NCBI GenBank assembly: GCA_963729215.1
Contig: CAVSND010000027.1
Coordinates: forward strand, 310,001 to 374,000
Reading direction: 5' to 3'
DNA length: 64,000 bases
From: CAVQJU01 sp963729215
GTDB lineage: Bacteria > Acidobacteriota > Vicinamibacteria > Vicinamibacterales > CAVVIG01
In this document: in pieces, positions 29,022 to 37,180 of the stretch
Layout of the letters: each line of letters opens with the position of its first letter
Position numbering within the stretch: the stretch's first letter is position 1
Notes under the pieces: generated by a model
Told to the model about the DNA's origin: nothing
The model's database searches: none
The model's input: only the letters and a program-made list of their open reading frames with translations
Made by a program: the position numbers and the translations under genes

Positions 29022-29664
29022 TCCGCGGTCGTCTGGTGCACAGAACGGTCCAGGTGTCTGACTGCCGGGATTTGTTGGGGTTTGACGCGGGGCGATCCCG
29101 TCTATGTTCCAGAATTGGCCACCGAGCCACGATTCTGTTGGGATGGCAGCGAACCAAATGAGGATGATCTAGGAAAAGCGCGGCGATCTTCTGGACGAAC
29201 TCAACCCGGATCGTCGGGGTCCTCGTGCTTCCTTCGCCACGCGATCCAGCGGGGCGCGCCTTGACTTCGCCCGAGATCTCGACTTTTGCGCCGACGAACG
29301 GGGAGAGCTGGCTTTCGATCGCCTCCAGGCGATAAGTCGGGGCGGACGCGCTCGCGGCCGCATCGGAGCCGCCCGTTCCGGGCGGCGTGACGCCGCGCCG
29401 CCCGGCATTGGTGAGGATGAACCGGGTATCGCTCGGGGTGGTCTTGTCGATCGAGTTACTCCCGCCGGGCGCCGCCTGCACGCAGCCCGTCAACGTGATT
29501 CGATCGGCGGGGTTCGGCGGATCCGGTTGCGGCGTTCCGGGAGTAGGGTTGCCCCTGGCCGGTTTGCCGCCGCTCTGGGCGGCGGCGCCAGCCGTCACTA
29601 CCGCCGCGGCAGCCAGGGCCGCCACAGCGATCAGCGCGCTGCCGACCCGCGTGCGCAGGATCAC
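28990..29664 (-). CDS. Exported hypothetical protein
   Basis: A GTG start directly after the stop of the upstream gene opens a signal peptide (SALIAVAALAAAAVVTAG). A Pro-rich segment is followed by ITLTGCVQ, TYRLEAIESQLSPFVG and KVEISGEVKA, which looks like a small OB-fold-like domain seen in acidobacterial exported proteins. After FVQKIAA the last ~50 residues are Arg/His-rich and lack family character. They overlap the protease start by 32 bases, so the true C-terminus may be near 29180 with a missed frameshift. Confidence 0.65.
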   Translation of the reverse strand: MILRTRVGSALIAVAALAAAAVVTAGAAAQSGGKPARGNPTPGTPQPDPPNPADRITLTGCVQAAPGGSNSIDKTTPSDTRFILTNAGRRGVTPPGTGGSDAAASASAPTYRLEAIESQLSPFVGAKVEISGEVKARPAGSRGEGSTRTPTIRVEFVQKIAALFLDHPHLVRCHPNRIVARWPILEHRRDRPASNPNKSRQSDTWTVLCTRRPRNVQESSRCTS

Positions 29665-31080
29665 CTAGGCGCCGCCCCCCTGCACGGCGAACGTCCCAAG
29701 CTTGATGAGCTTTCCCGGATCGGTGTTCGCGTCGACGAGTACGCCGAAAAACGGCGCCATCATTTCTTCCCACGTCATCCGCCCCAGGTAAACGGTCCGG
29801 TTCGGATTCGGGTTGGCCCTGTTCGACGCTGAGTTGTCGTAGTGCGCGTCGACGTACATCTTCGTACCCTTCGGAACACGAATCGGCCTGGCGGGCTGAT
29901 AGAGAATCTGCCAGTTGAAGTCGTACTTCGGGACGTTCAGCACGACTTCGTCCCGGCCATCGGGATAGACGAGGTGATACGTCATGTCCTTTCCGCGCAC
30001 GTGCATGTGAGGCATCATCTCGACGAGATCGACGTCCGCCGTGAACTCGAGATCGAACGGGGGACTCTTGTAGTTCGGGTCGTTCGGCGGGATGGCGAAG
30101 TTCGGCCCGCCGCCCACGATCCCGTACGACATCCAGCGCTTCTCGGGCGCGGACTCCGCGACGGTGAAGCCGATGAGCGGACGGTCGACGATGTCCCTGC
30201 CGATCGGTGTGTAGTGGACCTGAATCGAGATGTCGCTGTTGGCGGGAATCAGCTTGCCCGCCTTGAATGGGCGGTAATCGTCGGCGGCGCGCCCCGGCAC
30301 GTAGCAGTTGAAACCGCCTGCGCCGTCGGAACCCGCCGCCCCCGCCGGGGGCGTACGGGGCGGCCCTGTCGGCGCGGGACGCGGGGGCGCTTCGCCTTTG
30401 ATCGCGGCACCTTCACCGTCTCGCGGGGATTCATTCCAGTTCGCTTCGTAGTACTTCGCGTCCGGCTTGTGCGGCTGAAACGTGAAGCAGATGTGGTGGG
30501 TTACCGGAAGGACGCTCGGCTTGATTTCGAGCGAGGTGATCCACGTGTCCCGTGTGAAGCCGCTGGGAATGAGAAACGTCGTCCACTCCACGACGTCCTG
30601 GGGCGCATGGGCGGGCACGCGAAACTCGGGTCCCCGCACGACGATGTCAGGCTTGATTTGCCAGCCGTCGGCGGGCCAGTCGACCGGCGGGGGCGCGTCG
30701 CCCGGGTCGCCCTGCGGCGTGCCCGAGTCCACCCATTTCACAATCGCGTCGACGTCGCGTTCGGCAAGGGAACGGTCATTCGCGAAGCTCCCATGCTGGG
30801 GGTCGGCGAACCACGGCGGCATCTGCCGGCTTTCGACTTTGGCCTTGATGGAACGAGCCCAGGGGCGGGCGTCCTGATACGTCAGCAGCGACATCGGCGC
30901 GATTTGTCCCGGCCGATGGCACGACTGGCAATTCTTCTGGAGGATCGGCAGAATGTCTCTCGCGAACGTGACGGGTGCGTCGGCGGCGCGGACGCTGACC
31001 GTCCGGAAGGGGCCTGCCGGGCCCGAGACAACGGCAGCCGTTCCGATCACAAAAAGCAGGGCGATCGCGAACCGTACCAT
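29665..31080 (-). CDS. Exported c-type cytochrome with copper-monooxygenase-like domain
   Basis: ATG at 31080 has GGAGG five bases upstream and opens a signal peptide (FAIALLFVIGTAAVVSGPAG). One haem c site, NCQSCHRPG, lies in a planctomycete-type cytochrome segment with QMPPWFADP. The C-terminal ~300 residues hold TTFLIPSGF, VTHHICFTF, QVHYTP and MMPHMHVRGKDM, whose His-rich motifs resemble the two-copper ascorbate-dependent monooxygenase fold. It is probably a periplasmic oxidoreductase with unknown substrate. It runs directly into the next exported gene. Confidence 0.8.
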   Translation of the reverse strand: MVRFAIALLFVIGTAAVVSGPAGPFRTVSVRAADAPVTFARDILPILQKNCQSCHRPGQIAPMSLLTYQDARPWARSIKAKVESRQMPPWFADPQHGSFANDRSLAERDVDAIVKWVDSGTPQGDPGDAPPPVDWPADGWQIKPDIVVRGPEFRVPAHAPQDVVEWTTFLIPSGFTRDTWITSLEIKPSVLPVTHHICFTFQPHKPDAKYYEANWNESPRDGEGAAIKGEAPPRPAPTGPPRTPPAGAAGSDGAGGFNCYVPGRAADDYRPFKAGKLIPANSDISIQVHYTPIGRDIVDRPLIGFTVAESAPEKRWMSYGIVGGGPNFAIPPNDPNYKSPPFDLEFTADVDLVEMMPHMHVRGKDMTYHLVYPDGRDEVVLNVPKYDFNWQILYQPARPIRVPKGTKMYVDAHYDNSASNRANPNPNRTVYLGRMTWEEMMAPFFGVLVDANTDPGKLIKLGTFAVQGGGA

Positions 31081-31155
31081 CTTTACCTCCAGGCCGAAGC
31101 GAGCGATGAAGGATACCGTAACCGCTCGCGCGCAGGAGGTCAATAAGGAGTGGGC

Positions 31156-32766
31156 ATGAGCAGGAACGAGACGAGGTTGGCGGTGTCGGTCGCCTGGATC
31201 GGCATCCTTCTGGGTCTTTTGCCACAGGCCGCTCACGCCCAGGCGTTTGCTCACGCCAAGAGCTCGCTGACGGATTACTCACGAAGCGACCTCGAACCAC
31301 GGCGGGCCTGCGCCAGCCTTGCGGAGTTCAGGGACAAGGAACTCGTCAAGATCGAGGCGCGCGTCGTGCCGGAAGCGGCGAACCTGCCGGAGCACTGCCG
31401 CGTCAGCGGCGTGCTCTCTCCCGAGATTGCCTTTGAAGTGAACCTGCCGGCCCGATGGAACGGTCGCTTCTACATGATCGGCAACGGCGGCCATGCGGGC
31501 GAGGGTTTCGACGAGCCCTTGCGTGCCGGCCAGCGGGCCGATGCCGTCCGGCTGGGATTCGTCATGGCGATGACGAACACGGGCCACGACTCGCGCAAGG
31601 AACCGCAAGCGTCGTTCGTCATGAGCAACCCGCAGAAGGCCATCGATTACGCGTATCGGGCCGTGCACCTGACTGCCACGACAGCGAAGCAAATTGCGGC
31701 GAAGTACTACTCGCGTGAGGTCGCGCGTTCATATTGGAATTCCTGTTCGAACGGCGGCCGACAGGGCCTCATCGAGGCCCAACGCTACCCCCAGGACTTC
31801 GACGGCATCGTCGCCAACGCGCCGTGGGTCGATCAGACCGGATTCACCGTCGGAGCGCTCTGGAATCAACGAGCCCTGACGGAAACGCCGATCCCGATCG
31901 AGAAGCTGGCGCTGGTTGCTGCGTCCGTGATGGCGAAGTGCGACAAGGTCGACGGGCTCGCCGACGGCCTGATCGACGATCCACGGCGATGCGACTTCGA
32001 TCCCGGCCGCGACGTGCCGGTCTGCCAGGCGGGCTCGGACACTCCGCAGTGTCTCACCGCCGCGCAGGCCGGAACGTTCAAGAAAATCTATGGCGGAGCG
32101 ATGAGCGGTGGAAAGCCGTACTTCCCCGGGTTCATGTACGGAAGCGAGGCCATGGCGGCTGGCCCGGGTGGGGCCAGCGCGAGCGGATGGCTCAACGTCA
32201 TCATTCCGCGACAGGCGGACGTCAAGGCGGCGGACTTCAGCCTGGCGGAGTCCACGATGAAGTACCTCGTGTTCCCGCAGCCCAACCCCGACTACGACTT
32301 TCGCACGTTCGACTTCGATCGCGATATCCCGTTGCTCGATCGCTGGGGCAAGCTCGCCAACGCCAACAATCCGGATCTGTCCGGGTTCAACAAGAGAGGC
32401 GGGAAGCTCCTGATGACCTACGGCTGGGCGGACTCAATCCTGATGCCCATGATGGGTGTGAAGTACTTCGAGCAGGCCGTCCAGAAGAACGGACCAAAGA
32501 CGACGGACTTCTTCCGGCTGTTCATGGTTCCGGGCATGGCGCATTGCGGCGGCGGCGTGGGCCCCGACCAGAACGACGCGGTGACCGCGGTAATCGACTG
32601 GGTCGAGAAAGGCAAGGCGCCGGACACGCTGGTCGCAAGCAAGGTCGCCAACGGTCAGGTGGTCCGAAGCAGGCCGCTGTGCCCCTACCCGCAGGTCGCG
32701 CGGTACAAGGGAGAGGGCAGCATCGACGAAGCGGCCAGCTTCAGCTGCGTGGCGCCGGCCCCCTAG
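31156..32766 (+). CDS. Tannase/feruloyl esterase family protein
   Basis: This secreted alpha/beta hydrolase is predicted to cleave ester links of phenolic acids. ATG at 31156 follows AAGGAG and opens a signal peptide (AVSVAWIGILLGLLPQAAHA). The family CS-D-HC motif is complete: SCSNGGRQG for the serine and its paired cysteine, TYGWADSI for the aspartate, and MAHCGGG for the paired cysteine and histidine. A calcium-site-like segment DGLADGLIDDPRRCDF also fits the family. The length of ~536 residues is typical. It is divergent from the cytochrome gene. Confidence 0.9.
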   Translation: MSRNETRLAVSVAWIGILLGLLPQAAHAQAFAHAKSSLTDYSRSDLEPRRACASLAEFRDKELVKIEARVVPEAANLPEHCRVSGVLSPEIAFEVNLPARWNGRFYMIGNGGHAGEGFDEPLRAGQRADAVRLGFVMAMTNTGHDSRKEPQASFVMSNPQKAIDYAYRAVHLTATTAKQIAAKYYSREVARSYWNSCSNGGRQGLIEAQRYPQDFDGIVANAPWVDQTGFTVGALWNQRALTETPIPIEKLALVAASVMAKCDKVDGLADGLIDDPRRCDFDPGRDVPVCQAGSDTPQCLTAAQAGTFKKIYGGAMSGGKPYFPGFMYGSEAMAAGPGGASASGWLNVIIPRQADVKAADFSLAESTMKYLVFPQPNPDYDFRTFDFDRDIPLLDRWGKLANANNPDLSGFNKRGGKLLMTYGWADSILMPMMGVKYFEQAVQKNGPKTTDFFRLFMVPGMAHCGGGVGPDQNDAVTAVIDWVEKGKAPDTLVASKVANGQVVRSRPLCPYPQVARYKGEGSIDEAASFSCVAPAP

Positions 32767-32839
32767 ACATTCCGCACGTGTAATGGCCTGCCGGGTCTCA
32801 TACCGCGGCGGAGCCCTGCCTCCGTGGAACCTTGCGAAT

Positions 32840-32860
32840 GTGATATCCGTATGATATCAC
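32840..32860. promoter_or_regulatory. Perfect palindrome, probable operator of the SPFH operon
   Basis: GTGATATC and GATATCAC are perfect inverted 8-mers separated by CGTAT. The site ends 31 bases before the SPFH start codon. AT-rich symmetry in a GC-rich genome suggests a protein-binding site. The downstream ribbon-helix-helix protein, or a PadR/GntR-type regulator elsewhere, could bind it. Confidence 0.65.
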
Positions 32861-32891
32861 TTAGATAGCAAGTTACGACTGGAGGACCGCA

Positions 32892-33897
32892 ATGAGCGTG
32901 AATCAGGGTGTCGCCAATCGCGAACACACGGTGTCAGTGCTGAACGGGTGGTTCATGTTGGTGCTGCTGGTCGGCCTGCTGCTGGCAGATATCGCCCTGC
33001 TGGTGACAGGCATCAGGAACGCACCGTCCGACGGCCCGCAGCTCGTGCTCGTCTGCGTCCTCGCGCTTCCGCTGATCGGCCTGCTGCTTTCGGGATTGTT
33101 CACCCTGCAGCCGAATGAAGCGCGCGTGCTCGTGCTGTTCGGCGCGTACAAAGGGACCGGTACGCGAGAGCGGCTTCCATTGGGGGAACCCTTTTTACAC
33201 CTCTGGACAGCAGGCGTTCGGGGCGGAGGCCCTGGCGGCAGCCCTTCAGTCCAAGCGCGGGGGCGGCAAGAGCGAATCGACCGACACACGGAGGCGAGCG
33301 CTCGGCCGCAACAAGATCTCCCTCCGCGCCCGCACGTTCAATGGCGACACGCTGAAGGTCAACGACAAGCGCGGCAACCCCGTCGAGATCGCCGCGGTCG
33401 TCGTCTGGCGCGTGGCCGATACGGCGCAGGCGATGTTCGACGTGGACAACTACGAGACCTACACGCGGACGCAGAGCGAGACAGCTGTGCGCCATCTCGC
33501 GAACCTGTATGCCTACGACGACGGCGAAGAGGGCGAGCCGACGCTGCGCGGAAACGTGGAGGATGTATCGCGTGCCCTGCGCGCCGAACTTCAGGAGCGG
33601 CTCGCCAAAGCAGGCATTACGGTGGATGAGGCACGATTGACGCACCTGGCCTACGCGCCCGAGATTGCGCAGGCGATGCTGCGCCGCCAGCAGGCCGAGG
33701 CCGTCATCGCCGCGCGGCAGAAGATCGTGCACGGCGCGGTCAGCATGGTCCACATGGCGCTCACAGAACTGGCGGAAAAGCAGGTCGTGCAATTGGACGA
33801 CGAACGGCGCGCCGCGATGGTGAGCAACCTGATGGTCGTGTTGTGCGGCGAGTCCGAGGTCCATCCTGTGGTGAACACGGGCACGCTCTATAACTGA
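32892..33897 (+). CDS. SPFH-domain membrane protein, frame broken once
   Basis: This is a stomatin/prohibitin-like protein. Two hydrophobic helices lie near the N-terminus (GWFMLVLLVGLLLADIALLV and LVLVCVLALPLIGLLL), then QPNEARVLVLFGAYKGT starts the SPFH domain. The frame breaks near 33161; dropping one base gives KGT then VRESGFHWGNPFY. The rest (LRARTFNGDTLKVNDKRGNP, EIAAVVVWRVADTA, AYAPEIAQAMLRRQQAEAV) is intact to 33897. The ATG follows GGAGG. It heads a two-gene unit with a ribbon-helix-helix gene, a pairing seen in several phyla. Confidence 0.85.
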
Positions 33898-33907
33898 CGC
33901 GACGCGA

Positions 33908-34108
33908 ATGGCGGACCGAAAGTCGTTTCTTCTTCGTATCGATGCGGAATTGTGGGCCGGGCTCGAGGCCTGGGCGCAGGACGAACTGCGCAGCGTCAAC
34001 GGCCAGATTGAATTCGTGCTGCGGCAGGCCGTTCAGAAACGAAAGGGAACGCGGGCCCCGCGAACCGAGGAGGCGAGTCCCGCTTCACGCGGGCGGCGGC
34101 GACCCTAG
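33908..34108 (+). CDS. Arc-type ribbon-helix-helix DNA-binding protein
   Basis: This 66-residue protein begins MADRKSFLLRIDAELWAGLE, the beta-strand and first helix of an Arc/MetJ fold. The second helix includes NGQIEFVLRQAVQKR, and a basic tail follows. It lies 10 bases after the SPFH gene and is surely co-transcribed. No toxin-like gene is next to it, so I read it as a regulator or partner of the SPFH protein rather than an antitoxin. It may autoregulate through the palindrome at 32840. Confidence 0.85.
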   Translation: MADRKSFLLRIDAELWAGLEAWAQDELRSVNGQIEFVLRQAVQKRKGTRAPRTEEASPASRGRRRP

Positions 34109-34109
34109 C

Positions 34110-34175
34110 GGCTGCTGAAGAACGCAGCCAGAACGTAAAACGCAGAACGGAAAATGTAGAACGCAGAACGTCCCA
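34110..34175. repeat. Hairpin plus aacgtag heptamer module
   Basis: GGCTGC (34110-34115) and GCAGCC (34124-34129) form a stem one base after the stop codon. Heptamers then follow: aacgtaa, aacgcag, aacggaa, aatgtag, aacgcag. The arrangement matches that at 15061-15117, so it is a dispersed composite element. It may end transcription of the SPFH unit. Confidence 0.7.
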
Positions 34176-34221
34176 GTCGGGAACCGCGCGCGGTCAGTGA
34201 TCGGATCGAGTGCCTGTGGCG

Positions 34222-34806
34222 TCAGGCGATACGGACGCCGCAGGGATCGCAATCGGTGCCGAGGACGGAGCCGTCGTCATCGTCGGGATTGAAACCAGCG
34301 GTCACGGATGCCGGAGGCGTGTCGGTAGCCGGCGACGGTTTTTCGCCGAGGTAGGTCCCGATATCGCCGACGGCGCCCACGCGCTTCCAGACCCTGTCGT
34401 AGATTGGCTCCAGGCTCTCACGCGTCACCAGCCGCATCGCGATCCCGTTCGCGAGCTGTTCTGTTTGCAGATACGGATGGTGAGTGAAGATCCAGACGTG
34501 GCCCAGCTCATGGGCAACGACGGCGCGGAGCTCTTCCTCGCTCAGCTGACTGAGGAACGCGCCTTCGAAAGCCAGCAGAAAGCCAGCGTCCGGATCCGCT
34601 TGTCGCTGGACCGAGACCATCAGCGCGTTGCTTGCGACGATTGAGACCTGAACGTCGTCGGTTATCGCGAGGCGGGCGCGGAAATCATCAACCACATGCT
34701 GAACGCGATCGCGATCGGCCTGGGGCTCATCCGCATTGAGCTGATGAGGCGCGAGCCACACCGAAATCACACACAGGCACGCAAAGCTGAACCGAACAGC
34801 GCGCAT
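34222..34806 (-). CDS. Exported M48-like metallopeptidase
   Basis: ATG at 34806 gives a signal peptide (AVRFSFACLCVISVWLAPHQ) and 194 residues; an in-frame ATG 33 bases earlier is less likely. HELGHVW supplies the HExxH zinc motif, and TEQLANGIA about 15 residues later offers the third ligand glutamate. LAFEGAFLSQLSEEELRAVV precedes it as in M48 enzymes. There are no transmembrane helices beyond the signal, so it is a small periplasmic or secreted form. The C-terminus is acidic (NPDDDDGS) with a CDPC pair. Confidence 0.7.
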   Translation of the reverse strand: MRAVRFSFACLCVISVWLAPHQLNADEPQADRDRVQHVVDDFRARLAITDDVQVSIVASNALMVSVQRQADPDAGFLLAFEGAFLSQLSEEELRAVVAHELGHVWIFTHHPYLQTEQLANGIAMRLVTRESLEPIYDRVWKRVGAVGDIGTYLGEKPSPATDTPPASVTAGFNPDDDDGSVLGTDCDPCGVRIA

Positions 34807-35095
34807 TGAATTGATTTGAAAGTGAAAGCTGAGCCGCAACGCGCGGCGTTAACGGTAAGTGTAACACGCCGACCTGCGGGAACCGGAAGAACCTACATAT
34901 CTCACTGTCAGGAATCACGACAGATATGACAACCGAAACGCGTCCGTATTCGCGCGCGCGCCGCCATCGGCGCCTGCGCGCTGAGCACCGTCTTTGCATC
35001 CCGTCCCCTGAACAAACTGAAAGGAGGCTGCGCGAATATCCGCTGCTCGTTCGCATGAGTTCACTCGTACATCAAACGCATCAGCAGGGGAGAGA

Positions 35096-35491
35096 ATGAT
35101 GAAGAACACCTTGAAGCGAGTCGCGCTCGCGGCGGCTCTCGCCGCGCTCATCACGCCGTTCTACGCACCTGTGACGCACGCGGCCGCACAAGCTGATCGT
35201 ACCGCGCCGTCTCAGGCCGATCGCGCAGCGCCGCCTCAGGGCCGCGCTCCGGCGGCGGCTCCGGCTGTCGGCGAGCTCGTCCGCGTAGATCCGGATGCGA
35301 AGACGCTGTCGATCAAGACGGCGGCCGGAGCGGAAATGATGTTCCGCTATAACGATTCGACGACAGTTACCGGCAGCCAGAAAACAGTCGCCGGCCTGGC
35401 GACGATGCGCGGCAGCCAGTTGACCGTGACGTACAGAACGGAAGGCACCGCCAACATCGCCACGATGATCGAAGTCAGGGACAAGGCATAG
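35096..35491 (+). CDS. Exported hypothetical protein
   Basis: This small protein of ~131 residues has a signal peptide (LKRVALAAALAALITPFYAP) and a Gln/Ala/Pro-rich segment with two AP(S/P)QADR-like repeats. A ~75-residue beta-rich domain follows (VGELVRVDPDAKTLSIKT, MMFRYNDSTTVTGSQ, SQLTVTYRTEG). The domain looks like a small barrel of the kind found in exported acidobacterial proteins, but I cannot name it. Two adjacent ATG codons make the start ambiguous by one residue. Confidence 0.75.
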   Translation: MMKNTLKRVALAAALAALITPFYAPVTHAAAQADRTAPSQADRAAPPQGRAPAAAPAVGELVRVDPDAKTLSIKTAAGAEMMFRYNDSTTVTGSQKTVAGLATMRGSQLTVTYRTEGTANIATMIEVRDKA

Positions 35492-35514
35492 CCGCGTAGA
35501 AGCCCACCGAACGG

Positions 35515-35550
35515 CGCGGGGCGGCGCGCGAAAACACGCGTCGCCCCGCG
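35515..35550. terminator. Bidirectional terminator hairpin
   Basis: Arms 35515-35528 and 35537-35550 form a 14-bp GC-rich stem with a single G-U pair and an 8-base, A-rich loop. It lies between two convergent genes (ends 35491 and 35576). Confidence 0.8.
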
Positions 35551-35575
35551 TCTACGTACGCAGCCCCGCGTCGAC

Positions 35576-37084
35576 TTACTTAACTGATTGATTGCCGAGG
35601 CGGCGCAACAGGCTTGCCGTGGCGCCTTTCGGATTGGCCAGGTCGAGCGGTGTCTTTCCCCGCTTGTTCGTGACGTCGAGCATCGCTCCGTTGGCAGCCA
35701 GATATTCGACGCTGCGTGTGGACCCGGTGAGCGCGGCGTAGTGCAGCGCCGTGTTGCCCGCGTCGTTCGCGGCGTTGACATTCGCACCTGCTCCCACGTA
35801 GAGCTTCATGGCGTCGAGGGGATCGGCGCGGCCGGCTTTCTCCACGACGTCTTCCTCATCGCCGCCCCGGCGGGCGCCGAATCCAGCGGCGACCATCAAC
35901 GGCGTTGAACCGTCCTCCGCGGCGACGTTCGGGTTGGCGCCCTTGTTGAGCAGCGCGCGGATCGCCGGAAGGTCGGTGGCTCGTGTGGCGCGATAGAGCG
36001 GCGTGGCGCCTGGCGGCACGTTGATGTCGCCCTGGGCCTGGCGCGGCGGAATTCTCTTCGTGTACGGCCGGTTCGGGTCGGCGCCGTGCGTCAGGAGCGC
36101 CTGAATGAGATCCAGGCTGGTGACGCCGTTGTCATTGTCGGGCGGATTCGGGCGATTACTGTACGTGGCCAGATTGCGCGTTTCGAGCGCCGTGTAGAGC
36201 GAGCCGTCGTTGACGTCGGCGCCCCGGTCCGCGAGACGCACGGCCAACTGGTAGTGTCCATTGAAAATCGCGGTCTGGAGCGCCGTGAAGCCGTACTGCG
36301 GCTCGCTGGCGTTGACGTTCGCGCCCGCGGCGAGCAGGCGCTCGGTGGTTTCGATGGAGCCCTGCCTGGCGGCGAACATGAGAGCCGTCAGGCCGCCTTC
36401 CGCTCGGTCGTGAATGATGCCGCCGTTGCCGCCGGTGAGCGACGGGAAATCGTAATGCGTGGAGCGGACGTTCACGTCCGCGCCGAGCTCGATGAGCAGC
36501 CGGGCGACGGCTTCGTGATTTTCGGCCGCGGCCCACATCAGCGCAGTCTGTCCGCGCCAGGATTCCACGGCGTTGACGTTGGCGCCGCGCACGGCCAGCA
36601 GGCGTACTGCCGCCGCGTTGCCGGTACGCGCCGCCGTCATCAGAGGCGTTTCCCCTTCGCCGAGCACGGCGTTCGGATCGGCGCCGCCATCGAGCAGCAC
36701 TTCGATCATCGCGACGTTGCCCACGGTGCAGGCTTCGTGCAGCGGCGTCACCCCGTATCGGTTGGCGACCTTCGCGCGCGCGCCCGCGCGGATGAGCAGT
36801 TTCACCGTATCGAGGTCATCCCAGTGCGCGGCCCAGTGGAGCGCGGTCATGCCCTCGGCGTCCACCGCGTTCACGTCCGCGCGCTGCTTGATCAGGGCAC
36901 GAGCGCCCGTCTTGTCCTGACGTTTGACCGCGTCGACGATCGCGGCATTTCCGGTGCCCGCCGCCGGCTTCGCGGCCTCTGCTCTCGCCGGCACGAGCGT
37001 GGCAGAGCCGGCAGCCACGCACACGAGGAGATGCACGAAAGCCCAGAAGGAGCAGCGGCCGGTGGCGCGGATGTCGTGTGGCAT
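35576..37084 (-). CDS. Exported ankyrin-repeat protein
   Basis: This 502-residue protein has an N-terminal signal (FWAFVHLLVCVAAGSATLVP) and about ten ankyrin repeats. Examples are GMTALHWAAHWDDLDTVKLL, GVTPLHEACTVGNVAMIEVL, GETPLMTAARTGNAAAVRLL and NTALHYAALTGSTRSVEYLA. A break around residues 290-340 (SNRPNPPDNDNGVTSLDLI) and an insert GFGARRGGDEEDVVEKAGR interrupt the series. Ankyrin arrays bind protein partners, and the signal suggests a periplasmic or extracellular partner. Confidence 0.9.
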   Translation of the reverse strand: MPHDIRATGRCSFWAFVHLLVCVAAGSATLVPARAEAAKPAAGTGNAAIVDAVKRQDKTGARALIKQRADVNAVDAEGMTALHWAAHWDDLDTVKLLIRAGARAKVANRYGVTPLHEACTVGNVAMIEVLLDGGADPNAVLGEGETPLMTAARTGNAAAVRLLAVRGANVNAVESWRGQTALMWAAAENHEAVARLLIELGADVNVRSTHYDFPSLTGGNGGIIHDRAEGGLTALMFAARQGSIETTERLLAAGANVNASEPQYGFTALQTAIFNGHYQLAVRLADRGADVNDGSLYTALETRNLATYSNRPNPPDNDNGVTSLDLIQALLTHGADPNRPYTKRIPPRQAQGDINVPPGATPLYRATRATDLPAIRALLNKGANPNVAAEDGSTPLMVAAGFGARRGGDEEDVVEKAGRADPLDAMKLYVGAGANVNAANDAGNTALHYAALTGSTRSVEYLAANGAMLDVTNKRGKTPLDLANPKGATASLLRRLGNQSVK

Positions 37085-37090
37085 CTTTTC

Positions 37091-37143
37091 TCGTGGCTCG
37101 TGGCTCGTGGCTCGTGGCTCGTGGCTCGTGGCTCGTGGCTCGT
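37091..37143. repeat. cgtggct heptamer array, seven copies
   Basis: Seven perfect copies of tcgtggc fill the gap between the ankyrin start and the DUF1552 gene. It is the cleanest intergenic member of the cgtggct family. It lies just upstream of the ankyrin start codon, where promoter signals would be expected. Confidence 0.9.
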
Positions 37144-37180
37144 TCCGTTCTCGTTTTACGTTCTACATTGTGCGTTTCAG
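37144..37180. repeat. Degenerate aacgtag-family array (minus orientation)
   Basis: Read on the minus strand the units are aacgcac, aatgtag, aacgtaa and aacgaga, each related to aacgtag. It directly abuts the cgtggct array, so two repeat families are stacked in one gap. Confidence 0.6.

Noticed and set aside
33908..34108. Antitoxin of a toxin-antitoxin pair
   Set aside because: The ribbon-helix-helix fold fits, but the adjacent gene is an SPFH membrane protein and no toxin-sized gene follows.
37091..37143. CRISPR-like array
   Set aside because: Units are 7 bases with no spacers, and there are no cas genes in the window.
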